Shown: positions 15,464 through 23,675 of the stretch, in pieces
How the letters are laid out: each line of letters opens with the position of its first letter
How positions within the stretch are numbered: the stretch's first letter is position 1
NCBI RefSeq assembly: GCF_002356315.1
Contig: NZ_AP018164.1
Coordinates: forward strand, 4,402,001 to 4,466,000
Direction of reading: 5' to 3'
DNA: 64,000 nucleotides
Origin: Mycobacterium shigaense
GTDB lineage: Bacteria; Actinomycetota; Actinomycetes; Mycobacteriales; Mycobacteriaceae
Position numbers and translations under genes: made by a program
Notes under the pieces: model-generated
Seen by the model: only the letters and a program-made list of their open reading frames with translations
Database searches by the model: none
What the model was told of the DNA's origin: nothing

Positions 15464-15649
15464 ATGGACCACCTAGCCCTGATCAGACGCGCCATCAAGC
15501 GCCGCGAGCGGCATCGCGCGGACGACGACGCCGAAATACGGCGTCTCGTCTGCGAAGGATTCGAGCAGGGCATTCCTGGCCGGGAACTCGCCGAGGCCGC
15601 GGGGGTATCAGTGCCCCGGATTTATCAGATCCGTGACGGCCGCCGCTGA
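15464..15649 (+). CDS. Small helix-turn-helix DNA-binding protein, 61 aa
   Basis: A 61-residue basic protein. The C-terminal half is a helix-turn-helix: GIPGRELAEAAGVSVPRIYQIRDGRR, with turn AGVS and recognition helix VPRIYQIRD. The N-terminus is a charged helix rich in Arg. It is the only rightward gene at the right end, divergent from the island operon across the palindrome at 15391-15407, the usual position of a repressor or excision-control protein. It is shorter than most regulators but similar in size to small phage HTH proteins. Confidence 0.65.
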   Translation: MDHLALIRRAIKRRERHRADDDAEIRRLVCEGFEQGIPGRELAEAAGVSVPRIYQIRDGRR

Positions 15650-15852
15650 GCATCCGTCAGATATCTTTTGGGGCGTCATCGGCTCATACCCCCGGGGCTG
15701 TCGTGACCGGCGATTTGCGGTCGACGTTTATTCGCTCAATATGACAGAGAATTGGGCCGAATCTGCGAGAACCAAACAGGAACCGTTCTGCCGAAAACGG
15801 TTGCGATGCAAGCAACGCGGGAACTACCGGGAATAGGTTAGAAACCACAACC

Positions 15853-15901
15853 CCTAAAGCCGGTGTCGCAGGTTCGAATCCTGCCGGGGGCACATTATCA
15901 T
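15853..15901. repeat. attR: 49-bp copy of tRNA-Arg 3' half
   Basis: Identical to 10659-10707, but the 5' half of the tRNA is absent, so it is not a functional tRNA. It marks the right border of the island. Native chromosomal sequence (or another element) starts at 15902. Confidence 0.9.
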
Positions 15902-15922
15902 TGTATGACCTCGGTTGATGCT

Positions 15923-15999
15923 TGACATTTTGTCTTCGGGTGATGCCTGACAGTGTTTCGGCTGATGGTTGACAGTGTTTCGGCTGATCCTTGACACGG
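15923..15999. repeat. Tandem 22-25-bp repeats resembling an insertion-sequence end
   Basis: Four phased units start at 15923, 15948, 15970 and 15992. Units 2 and 3 are TGACAGTGTTTCGGCTGATG plus two bases, identical for the first 19; unit 1 (25 bp) is diverged and unit 4 is a short end, TGACACGG. On the other strand they read TGTCA...GATCAGCCGAAACAC, like the multiple terminal repeats at ends of IS21-type elements. No transposase remains nearby, so this would be a solo end. Confidence 0.5.
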
Positions 16000-16098
16000 C
16001 CGGCGTCGTGTCCGCAGCTACGTTTCCTCTGCAGTTACGGCACCCTGACTGCACACACACCGTCCGCGAGACCGGCCGCGGACGGCAAGCGCGGATCC

Positions 16099-16596
16099 CT
16101 AGCCGATGGCTGACGAAATCGCTTGACCGTCAGCGTAGTCCATCGGCGGCCCGCCGCCCTGACCAGCACAGCCGCCCGCCACGGTGATGGCCAGTACCCT
16201 GCCGCCCCGAATGGTCCCGATGATCACCACCGGGTCATTGACGGTGAAATACGTTGTAGCAGGAACAGAGTGACCACCAGCGTGGGTGATGAATGTGGTG
16301 CTCGGGGTGGTGAGATAGGTCTGGGTGTATCCGTTGGCGCTGCGCGCGGTCACAGACCCGTCGCCGACAGCGATCACGGCGCCTTCCTGACTCACCGGTT
16401 GGGAGGCGGGCATCGGCTCCTGGCTCGCCGCCACCGTGCGCTTGGTGGGCTGAACTCCATAGGTCACCAGCGCGATCAACGCGGCCGCGCACAACCCTGA
16501 CCGGCACAGCAGATCGCAGGCGCCCGTCACGCCGGACATCCGGCGCCCCTCAACGCAATCGGTCGACGGTTCCCACATGCGGTGTTTGGCGCTCAT
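16099..16596 (-). CDS. Exported or membrane-anchored hypothetical protein, 165 aa
   Basis: A 165-residue protein. ATG 16596 is chosen because a G-rich ribosome site (GGGGGGC) lies just upstream; later ATGs are possible. A hydrophobic segment (CAAALIALVTYGV, near residues 35-48) serves as signal or anchor. The rest is outside: a Ser/Pro-rich linker, then a beta-rich domain (EGAVIAVGDGSVTARSANGY ... TYFTVNDPVVIIGTIRGGRV), and a Gly-rich end. Small DUF5666-like beta-barrels have this look, but the link is not certain. It lies just right of the IS-like repeats. Confidence 0.55.
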   Translation of the reverse strand: MSAKHRMWEPSTDCVEGRRMSGVTGACDLLCRSGLCAAALIALVTYGVQPTKRTVAASQEPMPASQPVSQEGAVIAVGDGSVTARSANGYTQTYLTTPSTTFITHAGGHSVPATTYFTVNDPVVIIGTIRGGRVLAITVAGGCAGQGGGPPMDYADGQAISSAIG

Positions 16597-16706
16597 GAGT
16601 GCCCCCCAAGTGGCTTCGCGCCAAGCGGCCTCGGCGCTCACCAGTCAAGTTGTTGGGGGAAAGTTACCCGCAGTGCAACGCGCGTAAACGGGCACCCTCT
16701 GATCGC

Positions 16707-17076
16707 TCAGCAGTGCGGTGCCCAGCACCTCTGGGTCGGGCAATGTGTGTGATGCGCCAGGCCCACCATGGTGCCGACGTCCCCGACGCTGACGCCCCTC
16801 GGGTCCAGATTCGCGTGGACATCCGGGGCAATCTGGTCATACGTCCAGCCCCACCCGAGGTCGTCGCAGATGAGTTGCGCCATCCCGATCACGGCGGCGT
16901 CTTAGCTCCGGTGGCCAGTTCAGTCCGGCGGCACGCAACTGAGCCAGGTATCCGTCATTGACGGGATCGGCCGCCGCGATCCCCGTGCCGCCAACCAGAG
17001 CGAGACCGGCCAGCGCGGGCGTGATCAGCCAGGCTGCCCAACGACGTGCGGCCATCTCGCTCTTGAGACCAGACAT
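16707..17076 (-). pseudogene. Secreted DUF732 protein, frameshifted
   Basis: The N-terminus MAARRWAAWLITPALAGLAL is a good signal peptide ending AAADP, followed by DUF732 start VNDGYLAQLRAAGLNWPPEL. The downstream half, DAAVIGMAQLICDDLGWGWT...MVGLAHHTHCPTQRCWAPHC, is the second part of the same domain with paired Cys, but lies in another frame. Dropping one A of the AA at about 16902-16903 joins them as PPELDAAVIGMAQ. DUF732 proteins are abundant secreted mycobacterial proteins of unknown role. It is a genuine pseudogene or a sequence error. Confidence 0.7.
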
Positions 17077-17175
17077 GAGCATTCCGTTTCTGCCAGCCCC
17101 CGTGGCAAAAACCTACGTCGACAAGCCTGACCTCGGCAATGGTGTTCGCGCACCATTCATTTGGCAAAGGCGCGG

Positions 17176-18678
17176 CTACGGCAGCACCGTGTGCATCAGC
17201 ATCACGTCGTACGCCGACCACAGCGAGAGATTGAAGTACAAGTCCCGTCCCGACGACCACGGGTGGATCATCGGCGCGTAGATGCCCCCGGGCATCTGGA
17301 ACGACGAGACCAGCGGCTGCTCAGGGCTCCACGGCCCCTCCGGCGACGGCGCGGTCCGGGCGACCACGTCGTTGGAGCCACCGTCGGTGTAGAGCACCAG
17401 GTACTGCTTGAGGTAGTTGTTGTACTGGGCCGACATCTCCCCCACCGGACCCGGGAAGACCGGTGTCGCCGCCCCGGGGTTGTTCGGGACCCAATGCCCG
17501 CCGTTGTCGCCGTTCCAGTACTGATATTTCGTCAGGTCCGGCAAGGCGTTCGGGGGGACCCGCGACAGGAACGCCGCACCGCTACGACCCGACGGTGTCC
17601 CGAAGTTGTAGAGGTACCCGTCGTTCCCCTTCATGAACGCACCCATTTGGAAGTTTTCGTTGCCCGGGGTGAAGCCCATGCCCGGGACGGCGTCGCCCGA
17701 CGCGGTGCGCATGCTGCCGGGGAAGATTCCCCAGCTCTGCCCGTTGTCGTTGGACCGCGCGATCGCCGAGTAGTTCGTCGTCCACTCGCCGTCGCGACCC
17801 CACTGGCGAATGGACATGTAGTTCATGTACTGGGTTCGGCCGATCGAAATAGCCGCGGTGGGAATGATTCCCGTCTCGTGCCCGGCCTTGTGAATGGAGT
17901 TCACCACCTGCTTGGACAGACCGTTGTTCCAGACCGGTGAGCCCGAGTAGTTGTTATTCGGCATGCCGTCCGCGATATGGATTCCGCTGTTCAGATCGTG
18001 ATCGTTGCTGCGGAACAGAACGTTGTAGCGCCACTCCTGGCCGCGGACCTTGCAGTAGCCGAAGGTGTCACCGAACGCCATGAGTGTCTGGCGGTTGGCC
18101 GGATCGCCGTTGTCCCAGGCGATTCCGAGGTCCGTCCCGGAGATCCCGAAACGCTGCAGGGTTTTGTTCGGGCCATTCGGGCCAGTCACCCAGTCGACGA
18201 GCGACGTCGGTGCTCCCGCGATGGAAGCGGGCGGCGGGCCCGCCGGCGGAGGCGGCTGCGGCGCGGGCTGCGGGGGCACGGGTGCGGCGTTGGGATGCAT
18301 CGGCGTGGCATTCGGAACCTGCGGGACGCCCGGCGCGGGCGGGCTTGGCTGCGGCGGCACCACGCCCGCTTGGGGAACCATCGGCGCGGCGTACCGCTGG
18401 CCCGGTGTGGTCGGCTTGAGCAACGACGAGATCAGCGGGCCCAGCTTGGGCAGCGGCGCCGAGTCATTGGCACGAGAGGGCCTGCGGCCCGTAGGAGGTT
18501 GGACCACCGGCTGCGGGGCGGGTATCGCCTGCCGCGGGGGCGGTTCCACGTTTGCTTCTGGCGCGCCGCAGGGTGTGGCGGATGCGTCGGGCGCCGGGCC
18601 TAGTGCTACGACGCAAGCGACGGCGGCCATCGTCGCCACCGATAGCGAAGCGCCTCGAAAAATCGCCGGCAAAGTCAC
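17176..18678 (-). CDS. Secreted DUF4185 (GH183-type) protein
   Basis: A 500-residue exported protein. The signal peptide covers roughly residues 1-34 (ends ASA). Residues 40-155 are a Pro/Ala/Gln-rich linker. The DUF4185 domain (about 160-500) has beta-propeller-type repeats: SGTDLGIAWDNG, LMAFGDTFGYC, GRTQYMNYMSIRQWG, SPEGPWSPEQPLV, YAPMIHPW. DUF4185 has been recognised as glycoside hydrolase family GH183, endo-acting on D-arabinan, so a role in arabinogalactan or lipoarabinomannan turnover is plausible; that is family knowledge, not shown here. The ATG at 18678 starts a clean signal peptide after AAAGG. Confidence 0.85.
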   Translation of the reverse strand: MTLPAIFRGASLSVATMAAVACVVALGPAPDASATPCGAPEANVEPPPRQAIPAPQPVVQPPTGRRPSRANDSAPLPKLGPLISSLLKPTTPGQRYAAPMVPQAGVVPPQPSPPAPGVPQVPNATPMHPNAAPVPPQPAPQPPPPAGPPPASIAGAPTSLVDWVTGPNGPNKTLQRFGISGTDLGIAWDNGDPANRQTLMAFGDTFGYCKVRGQEWRYNVLFRSNDHDLNSGIHIADGMPNNNYSGSPVWNNGLSKQVVNSIHKAGHETGIIPTAAISIGRTQYMNYMSIRQWGRDGEWTTNYSAIARSNDNGQSWGIFPGSMRTASGDAVPGMGFTPGNENFQMGAFMKGNDGYLYNFGTPSGRSGAAFLSRVPPNALPDLTKYQYWNGDNGGHWVPNNPGAATPVFPGPVGEMSAQYNNYLKQYLVLYTDGGSNDVVARTAPSPEGPWSPEQPLVSSFQMPGGIYAPMIHPWSSGRDLYFNLSLWSAYDVMLMHTVLP

Positions 18679-19041
18679 ACCTTTCCAAGGGGCAAGACGT
18701 CATTGACGTTTGCGGTGGGCTCATGTGACGATAGTGATTACTGAGGCTGCTGTGACCCCCGATCTGCCAATAGGTATGTATCCGTAACCGTGTCGCAACC
18801 GGCGTTTCGGGCCACCGGCCAGCTGGTCTGCTATTAGCCTCCGTCCGGTCTAGGGAGTCTCGTCCCACCTTCCGTACCACATCTTCGCGGCCGCCGCCGC
18901 CGTCGTCCGGCGTTCGCTGCTGCGATCTTGTCCATGCAGGTAATGGTGCTATCATCCGGACAGCGATCCGTATTCCGGTCCACATTTGAACCGCATTACG
19001 GATCGCGTATCGGGAATCACGCACACCTTTAAGGACCTGAG
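18679..19041. promoter_or_regulatory. Divergent intergenic region with a 10-bp inverted repeat
   Basis: A 363-bp gap between the DUF4185 gene and a small secreted-protein gene. GCGATCCGTA (18963-18972) is repeated inverted as TACGGATCGC (18997-19006), 36 bp before the next ATG. TATCAT near 18950 could be a -10. It could be a regulator site or an mRNA leader hairpin. Nothing else was recognised. Confidence 0.35.
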
Positions 19042-19248
19042 ATGACAAACCTCCGACGATTCACCCTGTTAGCCATCAGCGGTATCGGCATCGCGACGGC
19101 ACTGTGGGCCGGTTCCACCCCGACGACCGTACTGAGGGCGGATTCCACTACTACGTCGCCCACGCCGCCGACCACGCTCACCCCGATCGCACCGCCGTCA
19201 TCCGCGCCGCCGGCCCCGTCCGCCCCGCCGGCTCCGCCGCTCCCGTAG
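19042..19248 (+). CDS. Small secreted Pro/Ser/Thr-rich protein, 68 aa
   Basis: A 68-residue protein with a signal peptide (MTNLRRFTLLAISGIGIATA) and a low-complexity Thr/Pro then Pro/Ala/Ser tail ending PPAPPLP. AAGGACC lies eight bases before the ATG. It has no folded domain. It could be a cell-wall-exposed peptide or a chance ORF; the signal peptide and ribosome site favour a gene. Confidence 0.5.
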   Translation: MTNLRRFTLLAISGIGIATALWAGSTPTTVLRADSTTTSPTPPTTLTPIAPPSSAPPAPSAPPAPPLP

Positions 19249-19364
19249 CGGGCGACGCGGCGCCCGGGTGTCCGCACACCCTGCGCCAGCTCGTCGGGCC
19301 GGGTACGCTGCCATCCGCCAGCGTCAAGGCTGCGAGGTGGGCAGTGCGCCAAGGAGGGCGACCG

Positions 19365-20747
19365 ATGAGTGCGGGCAATGGCGTGCAGCCCAACGATTCC
19401 GGGACCAGTTACCTGCGCCGTGTGGTCGCCGCGTCCATGGCCGGCACCGTCGTCGAATGGTACGAATTCTTCCTCTACGGCACCGCGGCCACGCTGGTGT
19501 TCGGCAAGGTCTTCTTCGCAAAAGGCGGCAACGACCTCGACGCCATCCTCGCCGCCTTCGTGACCTACGCCGTCGGCTTTGCGGCCCGCCCGGTCGGCGG
19601 CATCGTGTTCGGCCAGCTCGGCGATCGATACGGCCGCAAGAAGTTGTTGCAGCTCAGCCTGCTGCTGGTGGGTGCCTCCACCTTCCTGATGGGCTGCCTG
19701 CCGACCTTCGCACAGATCGGCTACTGGGCCCCCGCACTGCTGGTGACGCTCCGGTTCATCCAGGGTTTCGCGGTCGGGGGCGAATGGGGCGGCGCCGTGC
19801 TGCTCGTCGCCGAGCACAGCCCCGACCGCAGCCGCGGCTTCTGGGCGAGCTGGCTGCAGGCCGGGGTGCCCGCCGGGAACATGCTGGCCACCGCGGTGCT
19901 ACTGATTCTCACAACGACCCTGTCGGATGCGGCGTTTCTGAGCTGGGGTTGGCGCGTGGGCTTTTGGCTGTCCGCGATCGTCGTGCTGATCGGCTATTAC
20001 ATCCGCACCAAGGTCACCGACGCGCCGATCTTCCTCGAGGTGCAGCGACAAGCGCAGTATTCCAAAAGTGCTCGTGCCGGTGTGCTGGAAGTGTTAAAAC
20101 GTTATCCGCGTGGGGTTTTCACCGCCATGGGACTACGGGTGGGCGAGAACATCATGTATTACCTGGTGGTCACCTTCTCCATCACATACCTGAAGGTGCA
20201 CGTCCATGCCAACACCAGGGCCATATTATGGTGGTTACTGGTAGCTCACGCCGTGCATTTCGTCGTCATTCCCCTCTTCGGCCATCTGAGCGACCGATTC
20301 GGCAGGCGCCCAGTCTATTTCGTCGGCGCCGTCGCTACGGGCCTATGGGGATTTTTCGCCTTCCCGATGATGGACAGCGGACGCAACGCGATCATTCTGT
20401 CCGCGATCGTCATCGGACTGGTGTTTCACGGCCTGATGTATGCGGTTCAGCCCGCGACCCTGGCAGAGATGTTTCCCACCCGGATGCGGTACTCGGGGGT
20501 TTCGCTGGGGTACCAGGTCACCTCGATCGCGGCCGGGTCGCTGGCACCCATCATCGCCGTTCGACTGCTCGAGACGTACAAATCCGCGGTGCCCATCGCC
20601 TGGTATCTTGCCGGCGCCGCGGCGGTCAGCGCCGTGGCCGCGCTGGCCGCCCGCGAGACCAAGGGCATCGACCTGGCTGACATCGACCTCGCCGACTCGG
20701 CCCCGCCGGGGTCCGGATCGACCGCACGCGTCCAGGAAGCCGTATAG
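19365..20747 (+). CDS. MHS-family MFS transporter (metabolite:H+ symporter)
   Basis: A 460-residue, 12-helix major facilitator. The MHS opening RRVVAASMAGTVVEWYEFFLYGTAATLVF is at residues 17-45, the MFS loop 2-3 signature GQLGDRYGRKK near 86-96, and GHLSDRFGRRP in the second half. The family imports organic acids, osmolytes or similar solutes (KgtP, ProP, ShiA type); the substrate cannot be told. ATG 19365 follows AAGGAGG by seven bases; 87 earlier in-frame codons are not MFS-like. It stands alone, about 185 bp before the thiolase gene. Confidence 0.9.
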   Translation: MSAGNGVQPNDSGTSYLRRVVAASMAGTVVEWYEFFLYGTAATLVFGKVFFAKGGNDLDAILAAFVTYAVGFAARPVGGIVFGQLGDRYGRKKLLQLSLLLVGASTFLMGCLPTFAQIGYWAPALLVTLRFIQGFAVGGEWGGAVLLVAEHSPDRSRGFWASWLQAGVPAGNMLATAVLLILTTTLSDAAFLSWGWRVGFWLSAIVVLIGYYIRTKVTDAPIFLEVQRQAQYSKSARAGVLEVLKRYPRGVFTAMGLRVGENIMYYLVVTFSITYLKVHVHANTRAILWWLLVAHAVHFVVIPLFGHLSDRFGRRPVYFVGAVATGLWGFFAFPMMDSGRNAIILSAIVIGLVFHGLMYAVQPATLAEMFPTRMRYSGVSLGYQVTSIAAGSLAPIIAVRLLETYKSAVPIAWYLAGAAAVSAVAALAARETKGIDLADIDLADSAPPGSGSTARVQEAV

Positions 20748-20931
20748 AGCTCAGACCGGGCGGCGCAGCGACCCCGAAGCAAATCGTCATGTTTGTGTCG
20801 CGCTGGGGATGGTAATGCCCCAACAGGGTGGGCGCGTCGGCCGGCCTACGCGCCCATCTAGGTCCCGTCGGTTCAGCCCGAGAGCCGACGGGTCCGCCAT
20901 TTCTGGGGTCGTCCAGGAGTAGCGTGCGCTT

Positions 20932-22158
20932 ATGGCTGACCCCACAAGCGTCTGGATTCTGGGCGGCTACCAGAGTGACTTTGCCCGCAACCTCGCCAGG
21001 GAGAACCGCGACTTCGCCGCGTTGACCGGCGAAGTGGTGGACGCGACCCTCGCCTCGGCGCGGGTCGATGCCGCCGACATCGGGGTCGTGCACGTCGCCA
21101 ATGCCTTCGGTGAAATGTTTGCCGGGCAGGGCCACCTCGGGGCCATGCCGGCCACCGTGTGCGACGGCCTGTGGGACACCCCGGCTTCCCGGCACGAAGC
21201 CGCGTGCGCCTCCGGCAGCGTGGCCGCGCTGTCGGCGATAGCCGACCTGCGCTCCGGCGCGTACGCCGCCGCGCTGGTGGTGGGGATCGAGCTGGAGAAG
21301 ACCGTGCCGGGCGACGTGGCCGCGCAGCATCTCGGTGCGGCCGCGTGGACCGGACACGAGGGAGCCGACGCGCGCTACGTGTGGCCGTCGATGTTCAGCG
21401 AAGTCGCCGACGAGTACGACCGGCGCTACGGGCTGGACGACGAGCACCTGCGTGCCATAGCACAACTGAACTTCGCCAACGCGCGTCGCAACCCGAACGC
21501 GCAGACGCGGGGTTGGACGGTGCCCGACCCGATCACCGACGACGACACCACCAACCCGGTCACCGAGGGCAGGTTGCGCCGGTTCGACTGCAGCCAAATG
21601 ACCGATGGCGGTGCGGGATTGGTGCTCGTCAACGCCGATTACCTGCGGGACCACCCGACAGCGCGCCCGATCGGGCGCATCGACGGCTGGGGACATCGCA
21701 CCGTCGGTCTGGGCCTGCGCCAGAAACTGGACCGGGCGGCCGACGGCCCGTACGTGCTTCCACACGTGCGGGCCGCCGTCCTCGATGCGCTGCGCCGCGC
21801 GCGGCTGACCCTCGACGACGTCGACGGATTCGAGGTGCACGACTGCTTCACCCCTAGCGAATACTTGGCCATCGACCACCTGGGGTTGACCGGTCCCGGC
21901 GAATCGTGGAAGGCCATCGAGAACGGCGAAATAGAAATCGGCGGCCGGCTCCCGATCAATCCGAGCGGAGGATTGATCGGCGGCGGGCATCCAGTCGGGG
22001 CGTCCGGCGTGCGCATGCTGTTCGATGCGGCCAAGCAGGTCAGCGACGCGGCCGGCGACTACCAGGTCGAAAACGCAACGGCGTTCGGCACCTTGAACTT
22101 TGGCGGCAGCACAGCCACCACGGTCAGTTTCCTCGTCAGCGCAGTCGAAGGGGCGTAA
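20932..22158 (+). CDS. Thiolase-family acetyl-CoA acetyltransferase-like protein (Rv0914c type)
   Basis: A 408-residue thiolase-fold protein. The active-site loop EAACASGSVAALSAIADLRSG carries the nucleophile Cys (near residue 88). VHDCFTPSEYLAIDHLG and GGHPVGASGVRM hold the His positions, but the second catalytic Cys of degradative thiolases is not obvious at the C-terminus (NFGGSTATTVSFLV), so it is closer to the lipid-transfer/SCP-x-like subgroup. It corresponds to Rv0914c. The carotenoid oxygenase gene begins 2 bp after its stop, so the two form one transcript. Confidence 0.85.
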   Translation: MADPTSVWILGGYQSDFARNLARENRDFAALTGEVVDATLASARVDAADIGVVHVANAFGEMFAGQGHLGAMPATVCDGLWDTPASRHEAACASGSVAALSAIADLRSGAYAAALVVGIELEKTVPGDVAAQHLGAAAWTGHEGADARYVWPSMFSEVADEYDRRYGLDDEHLRAIAQLNFANARRNPNAQTRGWTVPDPITDDDTTNPVTEGRLRRFDCSQMTDGGAGLVLVNADYLRDHPTARPIGRIDGWGHRTVGLGLRQKLDRAADGPYVLPHVRAAVLDALRRARLTLDDVDGFEVHDCFTPSEYLAIDHLGLTGPGESWKAIENGEIEIGGRLPINPSGGLIGGGHPVGASGVRMLFDAAKQVSDAAGDYQVENATAFGTLNFGGSTATTVSFLVSAVEGA

Positions 22159-22160
22159 CC

Positions 22161-23675
22161 ATGGATGTCGAGATCGTCGGCAAATTTCTGTCCACCCTGC
22201 CCGAGGACGACGACCACCCCTATCGCACCGGCCCGTGGCGACCCCAAACCACCGAATGGGACGCCGATGACCTGACCGCCGTCGAGGGCGAGATCCCGCG
22301 CGATCTGGACGGCGTCTACCTGCGCAACACCGAAAACCCGCTGCATCCCGCGTTCAAGACCTACCATCCGTTCGACGGTGACGGCATGGTGCACGTGGTG
22401 GGTTTCCGGGACGGAAAGGCGTTCTACCGCAACCGTTTTATTCGCACCGACGGCTTCATCGCCGAGAACGACGCGGGCGAACCGCTGTGGCCGGGCCTGG
22501 CCGAGCCGGTGCAACTGGCCAAGCGCGAAGATGGCTGGGGCGCCCGCACCCGGATGAAGGACGCCTCGAGCACCGACGTCATCGTGCACCGCGGTATCGC
22601 CTTGACCAGCTTCTACCAGTGTGGGGATCTTTATCGGGTGGACCCGTATTCGGCCGAGACACTCGGCAAGGAGACCTGGAACGAGCGTTTCCCGGTCGAT
22701 TGGGGCGTGTCCGCACACCCGAAGGTGGATACCAGAACCGGCGAGCTGTTGTTCTTCAACTACAGCAAGCAGGATCCCTTCATGCATTACGGCGTCGTCG
22801 ACCAGCACAACGATCTGGTCCATTACGTTGACATCCCGCTGCCGGGACCACGGCTCCCCCACGACATGGCGTTCACCGAAAACTACGCGATACTCAACGA
22901 TTTCCCGCTGTTCTGGGATCCGCGACTGCTCGAGCACGACGTACACCTGCCGCGTTTCTACCCGGACATTCCGTCCCGCTTCGCGGTGATCCCGCGCCGC
23001 GGCTCGCCCGACGACATTCGATGGTTCGAGGCGGACCCGACCTTCGTGCTGCACTTCACCAACGCCTATGAGGACGGCGACGAGATCGTGCTCGACGGGT
23101 TCTTCGAAGGCGATCCGCAGCCGCTCGACGCCGGGGGAACCAAGTGGGACAAGCTTTTTCGTTTTCTGGCCCTCGACCGACTGCAAACCAGGCTGCACCG
23201 CTGGCGCTTGAACCTGGTCACCGGCGCCGTCATCGAAGAACGCCTGTCTGACTCCATCACCGAGTTCGGCACCATCAACCCCGATTACGCGGCCGGGAGC
23301 TATCGCTATGCCTATGCCGCCACCGGCAAGCCCGGTTGGTTCCTGTTCGACGGGCTGGTCAAACATGACCTGCACAGCGGAGGCCAGGAGGCGATCTCGT
23401 TCGGCGACGGGGTCTACGGCAGCGAGACCGCGATGGCGCCGCGCGTCGGGAGCACCGGCGAGGACGACGGCTACCTGGTGACGCTGACCACCGACATGAA
23501 CGCCGACGCCTCATACTGCGTGATCCTCGACGCGGCCCGGTTGTCGGACGGTCCGGTATGCAAACTCCAACTGCCGGAACGCGTCTCGAGCGGTACCCAT
23601 TCGACGTGGGCGCCGGGAGCGCAGTTGCGGCGCTGGGCGAGCGCTGATTCCGCGCCGAGCGCCGTCGCGCTATGA
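22161..23675 (+). CDS. Carotenoid oxygenase family (RPE65/CCO) dioxygenase
   Basis: A 504-residue non-haem iron dioxygenase that cleaves double bonds in carotenoids, apocarotenoids or stilbenes. It matches Rv0913c by context. The four iron-ligand His can be placed in YHPFDGDGMVH or WGVSAHPKVD, LPHDMAFTENY, LHFTNAYEDG and GTHSTWAPG, with typical propeller sequences such as YLRNTENPLHPAFKTYHPFD. It starts at ATG 22161 two bases after the thiolase stop, and its stop overlaps the VOC gene (ATGA). A shared role in breaking down polyene or aromatic lipids is inferred. Confidence 0.9.
   Translation: MDVEIVGKFLSTLPEDDDHPYRTGPWRPQTTEWDADDLTAVEGEIPRDLDGVYLRNTENPLHPAFKTYHPFDGDGMVHVVGFRDGKAFYRNRFIRTDGFIAENDAGEPLWPGLAEPVQLAKREDGWGARTRMKDASSTDVIVHRGIALTSFYQCGDLYRVDPYSAETLGKETWNERFPVDWGVSAHPKVDTRTGELLFFNYSKQDPFMHYGVVDQHNDLVHYVDIPLPGPRLPHDMAFTENYAILNDFPLFWDPRLLEHDVHLPRFYPDIPSRFAVIPRRGSPDDIRWFEADPTFVLHFTNAYEDGDEIVLDGFFEGDPQPLDAGGTKWDKLFRFLALDRLQTRLHRWRLNLVTGAVIEERLSDSITEFGTINPDYAAGSYRYAYAATGKPGWFLFDGLVKHDLHSGGQEAISFGDGVYGSETAMAPRVGSTGEDDGYLVTLTTDMNADASYCVILDAARLSDGPVCKLQLPERVSSGTHSTWAPGAQLRRWASADSAPSAVAL

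Larger units (their letters stand above)
10659..15852. mobile_element. Integrase-less genomic island inserted in tRNA-Arg(CCU)
   Basis: A 5194-bp insert bounded by perfect 49-bp direct repeats (10659-10707 and 15853-15901) that begin in the tRNA anticodon loop, the usual crossover region for tyrosine-recombinase elements. The insert has its own layout: one rightward HTH gene at the right end, and a leftward run of small genes (most under 120 residues) that have no counterpart in the syntenic M. tuberculosis block as recalled. Several products are secreted or membrane proteins. No integrase, excisionase or replication gene was recognised, so the element is either a relic or mobilised in trans. 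Confidence 0.85.
15650..16098. other. Non-coding junction region holding attR and IS-like repeats
   Basis: A 449-bp stretch without a credible gene. It contains attR (15853-15901) and the four-copy TGACA repeat (15923-15999). Open frames here translate tRNA sequence (ends reading PPAGFEPATPALG or PRQDSNLRHRL), a well-known artefact. Nothing else was recognised. Confidence 0.7.

Noticed and set aside
15853..15901. A second tRNA-Arg
   Set aside because: Only the 3' half is present; the 5' acceptor and D arm are missing.
15684..16060. Leftward ORFs ending PPAGFEPATPALG or PRQDSNLRHRL
   Set aside because: These are translations of the tRNA-Arg 3' sequence at attR, a well-known annotation artefact, with no ribosome site.
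20626..21990. Long ORFs antisense to the thiolase, carotenoid oxygenase and ctpE genes (also 22059-23375, 25403-26884)
   Set aside because: Typical GC-rich shadow frames with His/Arg/Gly-rich composition, lying opposite clear enzymes.
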